Program-made: the position numbers and the translations under genes | The notes under the pieces: model-generated | The model's database searches: none | Seen by the model: only the letters and a program-made list of their open reading frames with translations | Told to the model about the DNA's origin: nothing | In this document: positions 10,377 through 20,389 of the stretch, one piece after another | How the letters are laid out: each line of letters opens with the position of its first letter | How positions within the stretch are numbered: position 1 is the stretch's first letter | Assembly: GCF_014189535.1 (NCBI RefSeq) | Contig: NZ_CP050308.1 | Coordinates: 2,965,001 to 3,029,000 of the forward strand | DNA: 64,000 nucleotides | Source: Rhizobium lusitanum | Lineage (GTDB): Bacteria > Pseudomonadota > Alphaproteobacteria > Rhizobiales > Rhizobiaceae | Direction: 5' to 3'

Positions 10377-11174
10377 TTGGTGACCTGGCTGCGCGTCGGC
10401 TGTGCCGTCATCGCTATCTGCGTCGTCAGTCTCGTCATGCTGCCGCTGCAGATCCTCTGCCTGCGCTTTGACTGGAAGCTCAGGCGTTATCTGCCGCGCT
10501 ACTGGCACCGCATCGCCTGCTACTGGCTCGGCGTTCGCGTCCATGTCATTGGACAGCCGGAACGCAGCCGGCCGTTGATGCTCGCCGCCAACCATTCATC
10601 CTGGCTGGATATTCTCGTGCTGTCCTCGGTTGTCGACGTCGCCTTCATCGCCAAGTCTGAGGTGCGGGACTGGCCGATTTTCGGTCAGTTCGCCCAGTGG
10701 CAGAAAAGCGTCTTTATCGAGCGCGAGCAGAAGCGCAAGACCGGCGATCAGGTGAACGAGATCGCCGAGCGCATGGCCAATGGCGAGATCATGGTGCTGT
10801 TTCCCGAAGGCACGACCTCGGATGGCAACCGCCTGCTGGAGGTCAAATCCTCGCTGTTTGGCGCCGCTGCCGCCGCCTTGCCGAAAACGCCTGACGCCGT
10901 CGTGCATGTTCAGCCGGTGGCAGTTGCCTATACCCGCATTCACGGCATCGCCATGGGCCGCTACTATCGCCCGATCGCTGCCTGGCCCGGTGATATCGAA
11001 CTGGTGCCACACCTGAAGGATATTGTCGCCTGTGGCGCCATCGATGTGGATGTCTGTTTTGGCGAAGCGGTGGAGTATCGCGCCGACACCAAACGCAAGG
11101 ATGTCAGCGCCACCGTCGCGCGGCGGATCCGCAACATGCTCTCAAGCCGGCTGCTTGGCCGCGAGATTGCCTGA
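10377..11174 (+). CDS. olsA: 1-acyl-sn-glycerol-3-phosphate acyltransferase family; probable lyso-ornithine lipid acyltransferase
   Basis: A 265-residue membrane-associated acyltransferase of the PlsC family. It has an N-terminal hydrophobic helix, the catalytic HX4D motif in NHSSWLDIL near residue 78 and the FPEGTTSDG motif near 142. In Sinorhizobium the gene in this position beside miaB is olsA, which adds the second fatty acid to lyso-ornithine lipid; I transfer that by gene order. The start is non-ATG: TTG (or the next codon GTG) with GGAG nine bases upstream, since the upstream ATGs are in other frames or hit a stop at once. A plain PlsC role is the alternative. Confidence 0.8.
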   Translation: MVTWLRVGCAVIAICVVSLVMLPLQILCLRFDWKLRRYLPRYWHRIACYWLGVRVHVIGQPERSRPLMLAANHSSWLDILVLSSVVDVAFIAKSEVRDWPIFGQFAQWQKSVFIEREQKRKTGDQVNEIAERMANGEIMVLFPEGTTSDGNRLLEVKSSLFGAAAAALPKTPDAVVHVQPVAVAYTRIHGIAMGRYYRPIAAWPGDIELVPHLKDIVACGAIDVDVCFGEAVEYRADTKRKDVSATVARRIRNMLSSRLLGREIA

Positions 11175-11234
11175 TATCCCGGCGATTCCAACTTTTTCAT
11201 TTTCTCTTGGAGCAAAAGCCACTACATAGCGGCC

Positions 11235-12647
11235 ATGACCAAGGACAGCTTAATTCTCGACGCCCCGGAGCCGAACGCCCTGCAGCTCGGCCTCCGCGAT
11301 GGTTCCAACAGCCGCAAGGTTTTCATCAAGACCTACGGCTGTCAGATGAACGTCTATGACTCGACGCGGATGAGCGATGCGCTCGCCCGCGACGGCTATG
11401 AGCCGACCGAGGACATGGAAGATGCCGATCTGGTCCTGCTGAACACCTGTCATATCCGCGAGAAGGCCGCCGAGAAGGTCTATTCCGCGCTCGGGCGCCT
11501 GCGCGATATGAAGAAGCGTAAGGCCGCCGATGGTCGCGAGATGATGATCGGCGTCACCGGCTGCGTCGCCCAGGCCGAAGGCGAAGAAATTCTTCGCCGA
11601 GCGCCTGCCGTCGATGTCGTCATCGGCCCGCAGACCTATCACCGCCTGCCGGACGCGCTTCGCCGCGCCAAGGAAGGTCACCGGGTCGTCGATACCGAAT
11701 ATGCGCTTGAGGATAAGTTCGAACATCTGCCGGCGCCCGAGAGGTCGAAAATCCGCGCTCGCGGCGTTACGGCTTTCCTGACGGTGCAGGAAGGCTGCGA
11801 CAAATTCTGTACTTTTTGCGTTGTGCCCTATACGCGCGGCTCCGAAGTCTCCCGTTCTGTCGCTCAAATCGTCGAAGAGGCTGAAAAACTTGTGGATGGC
11901 GGAGTGCGCGAAATCACGCTGCTCGGCCAGAATGTCAATGCCTGGCATGGCGCTGGCCTCAATGGCGAGGCCTGGAGCCTCGGCGATCTGCTGTACCGGC
12001 TGTCGGAAATTCCGGGCCTTGCCCGGCTGCGCTACACAACCAGCCACCCCCGCGATATGGACGACAGGCTGATTGAGGCGCACCGCGACCTGCGCACGCT
12101 GATGCCCTATCTGCACCTGCCGGTACAGTCCGGCTCCGACCGTATTCTGAAGGCGATGAACCGGCGTCATACGGCCGCCGAATATCTTGCCCTGATCGAG
12201 AAAATCCGCTCTGCACGGCCGGATATCGCCATTTCTGGCGATTTCATCGTCGGTTTCCCGGGGGAGACAGAACAGGATTTTGCGGATACACTTCGTCTGG
12301 TGGAGGAGGTGAACTATGCGCAAGCCTTCTCGTTCAAATATTCGACTCGTCCGGGTACGCCCGGCGCGGAGCTGAAAGACCAGGTGCCGGAAGAGATCAA
12401 GGCGGAACGGCTTGAACGGTTGCAGGCGTTGCTATTGAAGCAGCAACACGCTTTCGCCGATGCCTGTGTCGGCAAAGTGGTCGATGTGCTCCTGGAAAAG
12501 CCTGGCCGCATGCCGGGACAGTTGATAGGTCGCTCTCCCTGGCTTCAGTCTGTGAATATTGATGCAAAAGCATCGCAAATCGGTGACATTATAAACGTAC
12601 GAATCACCGGGACCAGCACCAACAGCCTTTTTGCTGAGTTGCTCTAG
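11235..12647 (+). CDS. miaB: tRNA-2-methylthio-N6-dimethylallyladenosine synthase
   Basis: MiaB is a radical-SAM methylthiotransferase acting on i6A37 in tRNAs that read UNN codons. The 470-residue product shows the N-terminal UPF0004 cysteines ([28 protein letters not shown]), which bind the auxiliary cluster. The radical-SAM motif [17 protein letters not shown] follows near residue 190, and a C-terminal TRAM domain from about 405. All six cluster cysteines are present. It lies between olsA and phoH as in other rhizobia. Confidence 0.96.
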   Translation: MTKDSLILDAPEPNALQLGLRDGSNSRKVFIKTYGCQMNVYDSTRMSDALARDGYEPTEDMEDADLVLLNTCHIREKAAEKVYSALGRLRDMKKRKAADGREMMIGVTGCVAQAEGEEILRRAPAVDVVIGPQTYHRLPDALRRAKEGHRVVDTEYALEDKFEHLPAPERSKIRARGVTAFLTVQEGCDKFCTFCVVPYTRGSEVSRSVAQIVEEAEKLVDGGVREITLLGQNVNAWHGAGLNGEAWSLGDLLYRLSEIPGLARLRYTTSHPRDMDDRLIEAHRDLRTLMPYLHLPVQSGSDRILKAMNRRHTAAEYLALIEKIRSARPDIAISGDFIVGFPGETEQDFADTLRLVEEVNYAQAFSFKYSTRPGTPGAELKDQVPEEIKAERLERLQALLLKQQHAFADACVGKVVDVLLEKPGRMPGQLIGRSPWLQSVNIDAKASQIGDIINVRITGTSTNSLFAELL

Positions 12648-12676
12648 GTTTCGGACGGCACAAGGAGCCACACCGC

Positions 12677-13741
12677 TTGAACGGACAGGAATTGGTTTCT
12701 TCATCATCGCGCCAGCCCCGCATCGCGAGCGACGCCAATCACTTCATCCTGACGTTCGAGAACAATCGATTCGCCAGCGAACTTTTCGGACAGTTCGATC
12801 AGAATCTAAAGCTGCTCGAGGAGCGTCTGGGTATAGACGCCCGCGCCCGTGGCAACTCTGTTGTCATCACCGGCGATGTCTTGGCCACCAACCAGGCGCG
12901 CCGCACGCTCGATTATCTCTATGACAAGCTGCAGAAAGGTGGGAATGTGGAGCGCTCCGACGTGGAAGGGGCAATCCGTATGGCGGTTGCCGCCGACGAC
13001 CAACTGACGTTGCCGACCATGGAGAAAAAAGCCAAGTTGACGATGGCGCAGATTTCGACGCGCAAGAAGACGATCATCGCGCGCACACCGACACAAGATG
13101 CCTATATGCGGGCGCTGGAGCGTTCCGAGATGGTTTTTGGCGTCGGCCCGGCCGGCACCGGCAAGACCTATCTGGCCGTCGCCCATGCCTGCCAGCTTCT
13201 GGAGCGTGGCGCCGTCGAGAAGATCATCCTCTCGCGCCCGGCTGTTGAAGCGGGCGAGCGCCTGGGCTTCCTGCCTGGCGACATGAAGGAGAAGGTCGAT
13301 CCCTATCTCCGTCCGCTCTATGACGCGCTCTATGACATGATGCCAGCCGACAAGGTCGAGCGCGCCATTACTGCCGGCGTCATCGAAATCGCGCCGCTTG
13401 CCTTCATGCGCGGCCGCACGCTCGCCAACGCCGTCATCATTCTCGATGAGGCGCAGAACACCACGGCGATGCAGATGAAGATGTTCCTGACCCGTCTCGG
13501 CGACAATGGGCGAATGATCATCACCGGCGACCCGAGCCAGGTCGACTTGCCGCGCGGCGTCAAATCCGGCCTGGTGGAAGCCCTGGATCTTCTGGCCGGT
13601 GTCGAGGGCATCACCATCGTCCGTTTCAAGGACGTAGACGTCGTCCGCCATCCGCTGGTGGGACGCATCGTCAGGGCCTATGATGCGACCTATGCCGTCC
13701 CTGCTGTGGGCGGTGGCAGTGAGGCCGATTCGCAGATCTGA
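12677..13741 (+). CDS. phoH: PhoH-family ATPase
   Basis: A 354-residue cytoplasmic ATPase of the PhoH/PhoL class. Walker A is [15 protein letters not shown] near residue 155 and Walker B is [13 protein letters not shown] near 252. An N-terminal KH-like region precedes the ATPase domain. The start is TTG at 12677 with GGAG about ten bases upstream; no ATG fits. The stop overlaps the ybeY start by one base (TGATG). The pairing with the RNase-like YbeY points to a role in RNA or ribosome quality control. Confidence 0.93.
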   Translation: MNGQELVSSSSRQPRIASDANHFILTFENNRFASELFGQFDQNLKLLEERLGIDARARGNSVVITGDVLATNQARRTLDYLYDKLQKGGNVERSDVEGAIRMAVAADDQLTLPTMEKKAKLTMAQISTRKKTIIARTPTQDAYMRALERSEMVFGVGPAGTGKTYLAVAHACQLLERGAVEKIILSRPAVEAGERLGFLPGDMKEKVDPYLRPLYDALYDMMPADKVERAITAGVIEIAPLAFMRGRTLANAVIILDEAQNTTAMQMKMFLTRLGDNGRMIITGDPSQVDLPRGVKSGLVEALDLLAGVEGITIVRFKDVDVVRHPLVGRIVRAYDATYAVPAVGGGSEADSQI

Positions 13742-14247
13742 TGGCCGAACTCGATATTCAGATCAGCGTCGAGGAGGGCGATTGGCCCTCCGAAGACGCT
13801 TTGCAGGCTTTGGCGGAACGCGTTCTTGGCGCGGCGGCTACCTATCTCAAGAAAATTGAGAAGCAGCCTTTTCCAAAAACGGCGCCGGAATTGTCGCTCG
13901 TCTTCACCGATGATGCCTCCATTCGCGAGATAAATTCGGAATGGCGCCAGCAGGACAAGGCGACCAACGTCTTGTCTTTCCCCGCTTTTCCGCTGGTGCC
14001 CGGCGGCAAGCCCGGCCCGATGCTCGGCGATATCATCATCGCCAGGGAGACGGTGGAACGCGAGGCGGTCGAGCTGGAAAAGAGCTTTGACGACCATCTG
14101 ACCCATTTGATGGTGCATGGTTTCTTGCATCTATTCGGCTACGACCATATGAATAATAGCGAAGCCGAAAGAATGGAGGGGCTGGAGACTCGCATTTTGG
14201 CGGAGCTTAGCCTATCTGATCCCTATGCGGGGCAGGACCCCATTTGA
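13741..14247 (+). CDS. ybeY: endoribonuclease YbeY (rRNA maturation)
   Basis: A 168-residue metalloprotein with the zinc-binding [11 protein letters not shown] motif (H-x3-H-x5-H) near residues 122-132. It also has the conserved [10 protein letters not shown] segment near 77. YbeY takes part in 16S rRNA 3'-end maturation and ribosome quality control; in Sinorhizobium it also affects sRNA behaviour. It is translationally coupled to phoH and is followed 25 bases later by corC, the phoH-ybeY-ybeX order found across proteobacteria. Confidence 0.95.
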   Translation: MAELDIQISVEEGDWPSEDALQALAERVLGAAATYLKKIEKQPFPKTAPELSLVFTDDASIREINSEWRQQDKATNVLSFPAFPLVPGGKPGPMLGDIIIARETVEREAVELEKSFDDHLTHLMVHGFLHLFGYDHMNNSEAERMEGLETRILAELSLSDPYAGQDPI

Positions 14248-14272
14248 CTTGAACCCTGTCTGATCAGGAACA

Positions 14273-15457
14273 ATGAGCGACTTTACGACAAGACCGGCCT
14301 CTGAGGCCAAAGACGGCGCCGACAATGCCTCCTCCGATGAGGCGGGCAGTAGTAGCAACGGCAAACGATCGCAATCTTCCTTCTGGGCACGCGCCGCGCG
14401 CATCCTGCGCCCGGCTCAGGGATCGGCACGGCTGCGCGAGGATCTCGCCGACGCGCTGATCGCCGGGGCCACCGATGACGATGCCTTTTCGCCGGACGAG
14501 CGGGCGATGCTGCACAACATCCTCCGCTTCCGCGAAGTGCGTGTCGAGGATGTCATGGTGCCGCGCGCCGATATCGAGGCGGTCGACCAGAACATCGCCA
14601 TTGGCGAGCTGATGATCCTGTTCGAGGAGAGCGGCCGTTCGCGCATGCCGGTCTATGCCGAAACGCTGGATGATCCGCGCGGCATGATACATATCCGCGA
14701 TCTCCTGTCCTATATCGCCAAGCAGGCGCGCAACAAGCGCCGTGGCGGCAATGGCAAGACGGCAGCAGCAGCAGCTGCTGCGTCTGCATCAACCGCAAGC
14801 CCGGCCGAAAAGCCGGCGCGTTCGGCCAAGCCGAATTTCGACCTTTCGCGCGTCGATCTCCAGAAGACGCTGGCCGAAGCCGGCATCATCAGGAAAATCC
14901 TGTTCGTGCCGCCCTCGATGCTTGCTTCGGATCTTCTCCGTCGCATGCAGGTCAACCGTACGCAGATGGCGCTCGTCATTGACGAATATGGCGGCACCGA
15001 TGGTCTCGCATCGCATGAAGACATCGTCGAAATGGTCGTCGGCGATATCGACGACGAACATGATGACGACGAGGTGATGTTCAAGCGCGTCTCCGAAGAC
15101 GTCTTCGTTGCCGATGCCCGTGTCGAGTTGGAAGAGATCGCCGCCGCGATCGGCTCCGATTTCGACATCAGCGAGCAGGTGGACGAGGTCGATACGTTGG
15201 GCGGATTGATCTTCTCAGCGCTCGGTCGCATTCCGGTGCGTGGTGAGGTCGTCCAGGCGCTGCCGGGCTTCGAGTTCCATATTCTCGATGCCGATCCGCG
15301 CCGCATCAAAAAGGTGCGCATCACCCGCAAGCGTCACGCCGCGCGTCGCCGCCCGACCAAGGCGGATGGCGAGGCAGGTGCACTTGATCGCGATCTGCCG
15401 TCGCCGGACACTCTTTCCGAGGGATCTTCGACCAAGCAGAACGCCGCCAGCCAATAG
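14273..15457 (+). CDS. CBS-domain protein of the CorC/HlyC (TlyC) family
   Basis: A 394-residue protein with two CBS domains (VRVEDVMVPRADIEAVD near 87 and LVIDEYGGTDGLASHEDIVEMVVGDI near 235-262) and a C-terminal CorC_HlyC domain that includes DEVDTLGGLIFSALGRIPVRGE. Related proteins include YbeX/CorC, linked to divalent-cation handling and ribosome metabolism. The usual membrane DUF21 part is absent, so it is the soluble short form. An alanine-rich linker near residues 160-180 is encoded by repeated GCAGCAGCAG-type DNA. It is followed by a repeat element and lnt. Confidence 0.88.
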   Translation: MSDFTTRPASEAKDGADNASSDEAGSSSNGKRSQSSFWARAARILRPAQGSARLREDLADALIAGATDDDAFSPDERAMLHNILRFREVRVEDVMVPRADIEAVDQNIAIGELMILFEESGRSRMPVYAETLDDPRGMIHIRDLLSYIAKQARNKRRGGNGKTAAAAAAASASTASPAEKPARSAKPNFDLSRVDLQKTLAEAGIIRKILFVPPSMLASDLLRRMQVNRTQMALVIDEYGGTDGLASHEDIVEMVVGDIDDEHDDDEVMFKRVSEDVFVADARVELEEIAAAIGSDFDISEQVDEVDTLGGLIFSALGRIPVRGEVVQALPGFEFHILDADPRRIKKVRITRKRHAARRRPTKADGEAGALDRDLPSPDTLSEGSSTKQNAASQ

Positions 15458-15553
15458 AGCGGTTCAGCGCTTCATGGAATCGCTTCGCCGCTCTATCCCC
15501 TTGTTTGACGCAATTCCGGACGGAAAACCGCTACGCACTTTTCCTGGAATTGC
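15456..15553. repeat. rhizobial intergenic palindromic repeat between corC and lnt
   Basis: Two nested inverted repeats follow the corC stop. AGAGCGG (15456-15462) pairs with CCGCTCT (15488-15494), and GCAATTCC (15510-15517) pairs with GGAATTGC (15546-15553), with GGACGGAAAACCG between. The GCAATTCC...GGAATTGC unit is a common intergenic element in Rhizobium genomes. It probably forms RNA hairpins that separate corC and lnt transcripts. Confidence 0.65.
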
Positions 15554-15636
15554 TTCAGGTGGTGCTTCAACAGGACAAATCGCTGCTTTTTTGAAAGACT
15601 GCGGCCAATTGATTCGCAGTTTGACGGAGCGCGCGC

Positions 15637-17235
15637 ATGGAACGGCTTTCGGGCAAGGTGATCCTCGTCTGGGGTTTTAAACGCGCGCTGCTTGCGATTG
15701 TTGCCGGAGCCATCGGTGTCCTGGCACTGCCGCCCTTCGGTTTCTTCGCGGCGATGTTCGTGTCCTTCACGCTGCTCGTCTGGCTGCTGGATGGCGCTGC
15801 GGCCGGTCCTGACAGTGGTTTTATTGGTCGCCTCTGGCCATCTTTCGTCACCGGCTGGCTGTTCGGCTTCGGCTATTTCGTCGCCGGTCTCTGGTGGCTC
15901 GGCCACGCGCTTCTGATCGATGCGGATCAATTCGCCTGGGCATTGCCGCTGGCAATCCTTGGCCTGCCCGCCTTCCTGGCGATCTTTTACGGCTTGGCGA
16001 CAGCGCTTTCCCGCTTGCTTTGGTCTGATGGCATGGGGCGTATTGCCGCACTCGCCTTCGGTTTCGGTCTGCTGGAATGGCTGCGTAGCTTTCTTTTCAC
16101 CGGCTTTCCCTGGAATGCCATCGGTTATGGCGCCATGCCCATGCCGCTGATGATGCAATCTGCGCATGTGATCGGCGTGCTTGGCGTCACCGTGCTCGCC
16201 GTCTTCGTTTTCGCCGCCCCGGCCTTGCTGGGAACACGCCAGGGCCGAGTGCCGGGGATTGGGTTGGCGGTGCTGATCGTGGCGGCGCATTTCGGCTACG
16301 GCTACTACGCCCTCAATCTGCCGGAGCCGCCGGTGCCTGGCAAACCCGCCCCGGTGGTGCGCATCGTGCAGCCGGCGATCGATCAGGAAGCCAAGATGGA
16401 TACGGCGGCCGATCGCAACACCATCTTCGACAAGCACCTTTCGCTTTCGGTCCAGCCGGCGGCGAATGGCGGTAAGCGGCCCGACATCATCGTTTGGCCG
16501 GAAACCGCGATACCCTTCATTTTGACCGATAATCAGGATGCGCTCTCCCGCATCGCCGACCAGCTCGACGACGACCAGATCCTGATCACCGGCGCGGTTC
16601 GTGTCGAGGACATGGGTCCGGGTGTCGAGCCGCGTTATTACAATTCTGTCTATGTCATCGACGGTCGCGGCCAGATCATCGGCGCTTCCGACAAGACCCA
16701 TCTCGTTCCTTTCGGCGAGTATGTGCCCTTCGAAAACGTCCTCAGCTATCTCGGCATCCAGAATGTCGTCGAGCTGCCGGGCGGCTTTTCGGCCGCCGCG
16801 AGCCGGCAGTTGCTGACGCTGCCTGATAGCGTCAAACTCTACCCGCTGATCTGCTACGAGATCATCTTTCCGAATGAGATGACGCCCGAAATCCGGCAGG
16901 CAGATGCCATTCTGAACGTTACGAACGATGCTTGGTTCGGAGATACGCCCGGCCCCTACCAGCATTTCCTGCAGGCGCGGGTGAGGGCGGTCGAACAGGG
17001 GCTGCCGTTGATTCGCAGCGCGAACACCGGTGTTTCGGCCTATGTCGACGCGCATGGACGTTTGATTTCCGGAATCGATTTTAATGAGCAAGGGTTCGTT
17101 GATGCTACCTTGAGTAGCGCAACCGTATCGCGAATCGACGATAGGGTAAGGAAGGTCTATTTCTGGTTGATCATCGGGATAGTCGGTATGATCGCTGTGA
17201 TTTCACGCATGGGTTTTATTTCAAGGGTGAATTGA
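15637..17235 (+). CDS. lnt: apolipoprotein N-acyltransferase
   Basis: Lnt adds the third acyl chain to lipoproteins in the inner membrane. The 532-residue product has an N-terminal bundle of hydrophobic segments (starting ALLAIVAGAIGVLALPPFGF) and a periplasmic nitrilase domain from about residue 240. The catalytic triad is visible: Glu in IVWPETAIPF, Lys in DKTHLVPFGEYVPF and Cys in LICYEIIFPNE. A last hydrophobic segment lies at the C terminus. The position after corC matches the ybeX-lnt order of other proteobacteria. Confidence 0.95.
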   Translation: MERLSGKVILVWGFKRALLAIVAGAIGVLALPPFGFFAAMFVSFTLLVWLLDGAAAGPDSGFIGRLWPSFVTGWLFGFGYFVAGLWWLGHALLIDADQFAWALPLAILGLPAFLAIFYGLATALSRLLWSDGMGRIAALAFGFGLLEWLRSFLFTGFPWNAIGYGAMPMPLMMQSAHVIGVLGVTVLAVFVFAAPALLGTRQGRVPGIGLAVLIVAAHFGYGYYALNLPEPPVPGKPAPVVRIVQPAIDQEAKMDTAADRNTIFDKHLSLSVQPAANGGKRPDIIVWPETAIPFILTDNQDALSRIADQLDDDQILITGAVRVEDMGPGVEPRYYNSVYVIDGRGQIIGASDKTHLVPFGEYVPFENVLSYLGIQNVVELPGGFSAAASRQLLTLPDSVKLYPLICYEIIFPNEMTPEIRQADAILNVTNDAWFGDTPGPYQHFLQARVRAVEQGLPLIRSANTGVSAYVDAHGRLISGIDFNEQGFVDATLSSATVSRIDDRVRKVYFWLIIGIVGMIAVISRMGFISRVN

Positions 17236-17260
17236 CCAAAAAACCCTAAAATTGCATAGT
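17232..17260 (+). promoter_or_regulatory. sigma70-type promoter upstream of praR
   Basis: TTGACC at 17232-17237 and CATAGT at 17255-17260 are separated by exactly 17 bases. The -35 hexamer overlaps the lnt stop codon. Transcription would begin near 17267 and leave a leader of about 120 bases before praR. Assigned by match to the rhizobial CTTGAC-N17-CTATAT pattern only. Confidence 0.45.
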
Positions 17261-17388
17261 GGTTGCCGTACGCCATTTTGCACGTAGATTGGAAGCCGGG
17301 TGGGCGTCGGCTGCAACGTGGCGTTAATAGGGGCGGTTAAGGGCACCGGGTGACAGGACCTGTATTCAACCTATGTTAGGGTAATGAG

Positions 17389-17808
17389 ATGATTGAGAAT
17401 AAAAAGAAGCCTAACCCGATCGACATTCATGTCGGTAGCCGCATTCGCCTCCGCCGCACGATGCTGGGGATGAGCCAGGAAAAGCTCGGCGAGAGCCTTG
17501 GAATTACGTTCCAGCAGATCCAGAAATACGAGAAGGGCACCAACCGCGTTGGCGCCAGCCGCCTTCAGAATATTTCCACCATTCTTAACGTTCCCGTCTC
17601 CTTCTTCTTCGAGGATGCTCCGGGCGATAACACGACGAGCGCCGGCGGCTTGGCCGAGGCCTCCAGCTCCAACTATGTGGTTGATTTCCTTTCGTCCTCC
17701 GAGGGCTTGCAGCTTAACCGCGCCTTCGTGAAGATTTCCGACGGCAAAGTCCGCCGCAAGGTGGTCGAGCTCGTCAAGGCGCTCGCAGCCGAGGCTGACG
17801 CGGAGTAG
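17389..17808 (+). CDS. praR: XRE-family transcriptional regulator PraR/PhrR
   Basis: A 139-residue regulator with an HTH_3 domain at residues about 15-70: SRIRLRRTMLGMSQEKLGESLGI, then ITFQQIQKYEKGTNRVGASRL. A short C-terminal tail follows. It belongs to the group that includes PraR of Azorhizobium and R. leguminosarum (represses quorum-sensing and biofilm or host-association genes) and PhrR of Sinorhizobium (acid/stress induced). The location between lnt and metK is typical. It has its own probable promoter and a strong terminator. Confidence 0.87.
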   Translation: MIENKKKPNPIDIHVGSRIRLRRTMLGMSQEKLGESLGITFQQIQKYEKGTNRVGASRLQNISTILNVPVSFFFEDAPGDNTTSAGGLAEASSSNYVVDFLSSSEGLQLNRAFVKISDGKVRRKVVELVKALAAEADAE

Positions 17809-17841
17809 GAATTTTCCGGTAGCGTCATGATGGAAAAGTCG

Positions 17842-17867
17842 AAAGGCGGCCATTTTGGCCGCCTTTT
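17842..17867 (+). terminator. rho-independent terminator after praR
   Basis: AAAGGCGGCCA and TGGCCGCCTTT form a perfect 11-base-pair stem with a TTT loop, ending in TTTT. It lies 33 bases after the praR stop and separates praR from metK. Confidence 0.85.
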
Positions 17868-17996
17868 GCGTGTTTGGCGCAAAAATTTATTACGTCCACA
17901 GGGATATAAAGATATATTTATGTCCTTCTGTGTCTTGTTTTTCGGCCCCGACACGAATATCAAAAGAGAAGATTTGTTCTTTGAGGGGAATCCCGC

Positions 17997-19250
17997 ATGC
18001 GCGCGAATTATCTGTTTACCAGCGAGTCTGTTGCCGAAGGTCACCCGGATAAAGTTTGTGACCGTATCTCCGATGAAATCGTCGATCTGGTCTATCGCGA
18101 AGCTGCAAAGACCGGCATCAACCCCTGGGGCGTGCGCATTGCCTGCGAGACCCTTGCCACCACCAACCGTGTCGTCATCGCCGGCGAAGTTCGCCTGCCG
18201 CCGAGCTTGATGAAGAAAGACAAGGACGGTAACGACGTCATCAACCCCTCGAAGTTCAAGGCTGCTGCTCGCCGCGCCATCAAGGACATCGGCTACGAGC
18301 AGGCCGGCTTCCATTGGAAGACGGCGCGCATCGACGTGCTCCTGCATTCGCAGTCTGCCGATATCGCCCAGGGCGTCGACAACGCCTCCGACCAGCAGGG
18401 TGACGAGGGTGCCGGCGACCAGGGCATCATGTTCGGCTACGCCTGCCGCGAAACCCCGGATCTCATGCCGGCGCCGATTTACTATTCCCACAAGATCCTG
18501 CAACTGCTCGCGACCGCCCGCAAGAAGGGCGACGGCGACGTTGCCAAGCTCGGCCCGGATGCCAAGAGCCAGGTGACCGTCCGTTACGTCGACGGCAAGC
18601 CAGCGGAAGTGACGTCGATCGTGCTTTCCACTCAGCACCTCGACGATAGCTGGGATTCGAACAAGGTTCGCGAAGTCGTCGAGCCCTATATCCGCGAAGC
18701 CCTCGGTGAGCTGAAGATTGCGTCGGATTGCAATTGGTACATCAACCCGACCGGCAAGTTCGTCATCGGCGGCCCGGATGGTGATGCAGGCTTGACCGGC
18801 CGCAAGATCATCGTCGACACCTACGGCGGCGCTGCACCGCACGGCGGCGGCGCCTTCTCCGGCAAGGACACGACCAAGGTCGACCGTTCTGCTGCCTATG
18901 CCGCGCGCTATCTGGCAAAGAACGTCGTTGCCGCCAGCCTTGCCGACCGTTGCACGATCCAGCTTTCCTACGCCATCGGCGTTGCCCAGCCGCTGTCGAT
19001 CTATGTCGACCTGCATGGCACCGGCAACGGCGTTACCGAGGACCAGGTCGAAGAAGCGATCCGCAAGAACATGGATCTTTCGCCGACCGGTATTCGCCGC
19101 CATCTCGACCTCAACAAGCCGATCTACGCCAAGACCTCGGCCTACGGCCATTTCGGCCGCAAGGCGGGCCGTGACGGTTCGTTCTCCTGGGAGCGCACGG
19201 ACCTCGTCAAGGCGCTCAAGGAATCGGTGAGCACCCGGGAAGCTGCATGA
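17997..19250 (+). CDS. metK: S-adenosylmethionine synthetase
   Basis: MetK makes SAM from methionine and ATP. The 417-residue product has the ATP/methionine motif [17 protein letters not shown] near residues 13-29 and the hexapeptide [13 protein letters not shown] near 138. The P-loop-like [19 protein letters not shown] lies near 282. A GAGGGGAA ribosome site precedes the ATG. The 130-base AT-rich leader after the praR terminator has no SAM riboswitch that I can recognise. The stop overlaps the trmB start (ATGA), coupling SAM synthesis with a SAM-using tRNA methylase. Confidence 0.97.
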   Translation: MRANYLFTSESVAEGHPDKVCDRISDEIVDLVYREAAKTGINPWGVRIACETLATTNRVVIAGEVRLPPSLMKKDKDGNDVINPSKFKAAARRAIKDIGYEQAGFHWKTARIDVLLHSQSADIAQGVDNASDQQGDEGAGDQGIMFGYACRETPDLMPAPIYYSHKILQLLATARKKGDGDVAKLGPDAKSQVTVRYVDGKPAEVTSIVLSTQHLDDSWDSNKVREVVEPYIREALGELKIASDCNWYINPTGKFVIGGPDGDAGLTGRKIIVDTYGGAAPHGGGAFSGKDTTKVDRSAAYAARYLAKNVVAASLADRCTIQLSYAIGVAQPLSIYVDLHGTGNGVTEDQVEEAIRKNMDLSPTGIRRHLDLNKPIYAKTSAYGHFGRKAGRDGSFSWERTDLVKALKESVSTREAA

Positions 19251-19948
19251 TCGATACGGAGCGCCGGTCGCGGGCGACGGAAGCATTCTTCGGGCGGCGC
19301 AAGGGTAAAGCCTTGCGCGGCCAGCAGGCTGAAAAGCTTGAAACGCTCCTGCCGCAGTATCTCGTTGACCTTTCCACGCCGGCGCCTCAGCCGCTGAATG
19401 ATCTGTTTCCGGTGCCGACCGAACGTCTGCGCCTGGAAATCGGTTTCGGCGGTGGCGAGCATCTGATCCACCGGGCGCTCGAGCAATCGACAACCGGCTT
19501 CATCGGCGTCGAGCCTTTCGTTAATTCCATGCAGAAGCTGCTTGCCAGCGTCGGTGAGACCGGCGCGCGCAATATCCGCGTCTACAACGACGATGCGACG
19601 CAGCTGCTCGACTGGCTGCCGGACGCCTGCCTCGACCAGATCGATCTGCTCTATCCCGATCCCTGGCCGAAGAAGAGGCACTGGAAGCGCCGCTTCGTCT
19701 CGCAGGTGAACCTCGATCGTTTCCACCGCGTCCTGAAGCCCGGTGCGCGCTTCTGCTTTGCTTCCGACATCGACACCTATGTCAATTGGACGCTGCAGCA
19801 TTGCCATGCCCATGGCGGCTTCGAGTGGACGGCCGAAAACGCCGCCGACTGGCTGACGCCCTATGAGGGCTGGCCGAGCACGCGCTATGAGGCGAAGGCC
19901 CGGCGCGAGGGGCGGTCTTCCGCCTATCTGACATTCAAGAGAGTTTGA
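19247..19948 (+). CDS. trmB: tRNA (guanine-N7-)-methyltransferase
   Basis: TrmB makes m7G46 in tRNA using SAM. The 233-residue product shows the SAM-binding [15 protein letters not shown] near residues 63-77 and the signature [20 protein letters not shown] near 140-160. It overlaps metK by four bases. About 135 bases of nothing recognisable follow before the convergent DUF1150 gene. Confidence 0.95.
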   Translation: MIDTERRSRATEAFFGRRKGKALRGQQAEKLETLLPQYLVDLSTPAPQPLNDLFPVPTERLRLEIGFGGGEHLIHRALEQSTTGFIGVEPFVNSMQKLLASVGETGARNIRVYNDDATQLLDWLPDACLDQIDLLYPDPWPKKRHWKRRFVSQVNLDRFHRVLKPGARFCFASDIDTYVNWTLQHCHAHGGFEWTAENAADWLTPYEGWPSTRYEAKARREGRSSAYLTFKRV

Positions 19949-20083
19949 GCGGCCGTTTCGGCGGCACCGGAGATTGATCTCCAGATGTTCCGGCTAAGGC
20001 TTCCTGTGCCGCATCGGGCTGCGCGCATCGGAAGTTGCGAAAGTCGCGGCGATATGCGTTCCGCCGCACCGTCTTGTCAGCAC

Positions 20084-20344
20084 TTAATGCAGGCTGACCG
20101 TCTTCAACTCGTCCTCGGCCGCCTTGTAAAAGGTGCTGGAGCGGTTATCGGTCAGAAGGATCGGGGTGCCGTCGGCGCCGAAGAGCGCCCAGAGATCGAT
20201 ATCGGGATCGATATCGGAAGGCGCTTCCGGGAAGCAGCGGGAAACTTCTTCGGACCGTATTTTCCGGATATAGGCTACCTCACCGCTGCCCAGATGGGCG
20301 AGCTCGGATTGGGTCAGTCGGGCAGTGGCTTCTCTCATAAGCAT
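20084..20344 (-). CDS. DUF1150 family protein
   Basis: An 86-residue protein of the alphaproteobacterial DUF1150 family. Recognisable parts are LTQSELAHLGSGEVAYIRKI, an acidic middle, ADGTPILLTDNRSS and the ending KTVSLH. The function is unknown. I chose the ATG at 20344 because GGAGG lies seven bases upstream. It follows the small heat-shock gene by 45 bases on the same strand. This pairing is common in the group and suggests a role with that chaperone or the same heat control. Confidence 0.85.
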   Translation of the reverse strand: MLMREATARLTQSELAHLGSGEVAYIRKIRSEEVSRCFPEAPSDIDPDIDLWALFGADGTPILLTDNRSSTFYKAAEDELKTVSLH

Positions 20345-20389
20345 GTTCGTACCTCCAGTATGAGGGACCAACGGCAATCAGCCGTTGTC

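Noticed and set aside
17868..17996. SAM riboswitch before metK
   Set aside because: I looked for SAM-II and SAM/SAH-type features and could not match them; the leader is AT-rich with no convincing pseudoknot.
17673..19493. 606-codon minus-strand frame across praR, metK and trmB
   Set aside because: Runs antisense over three certain genes and their terminator; no domain.
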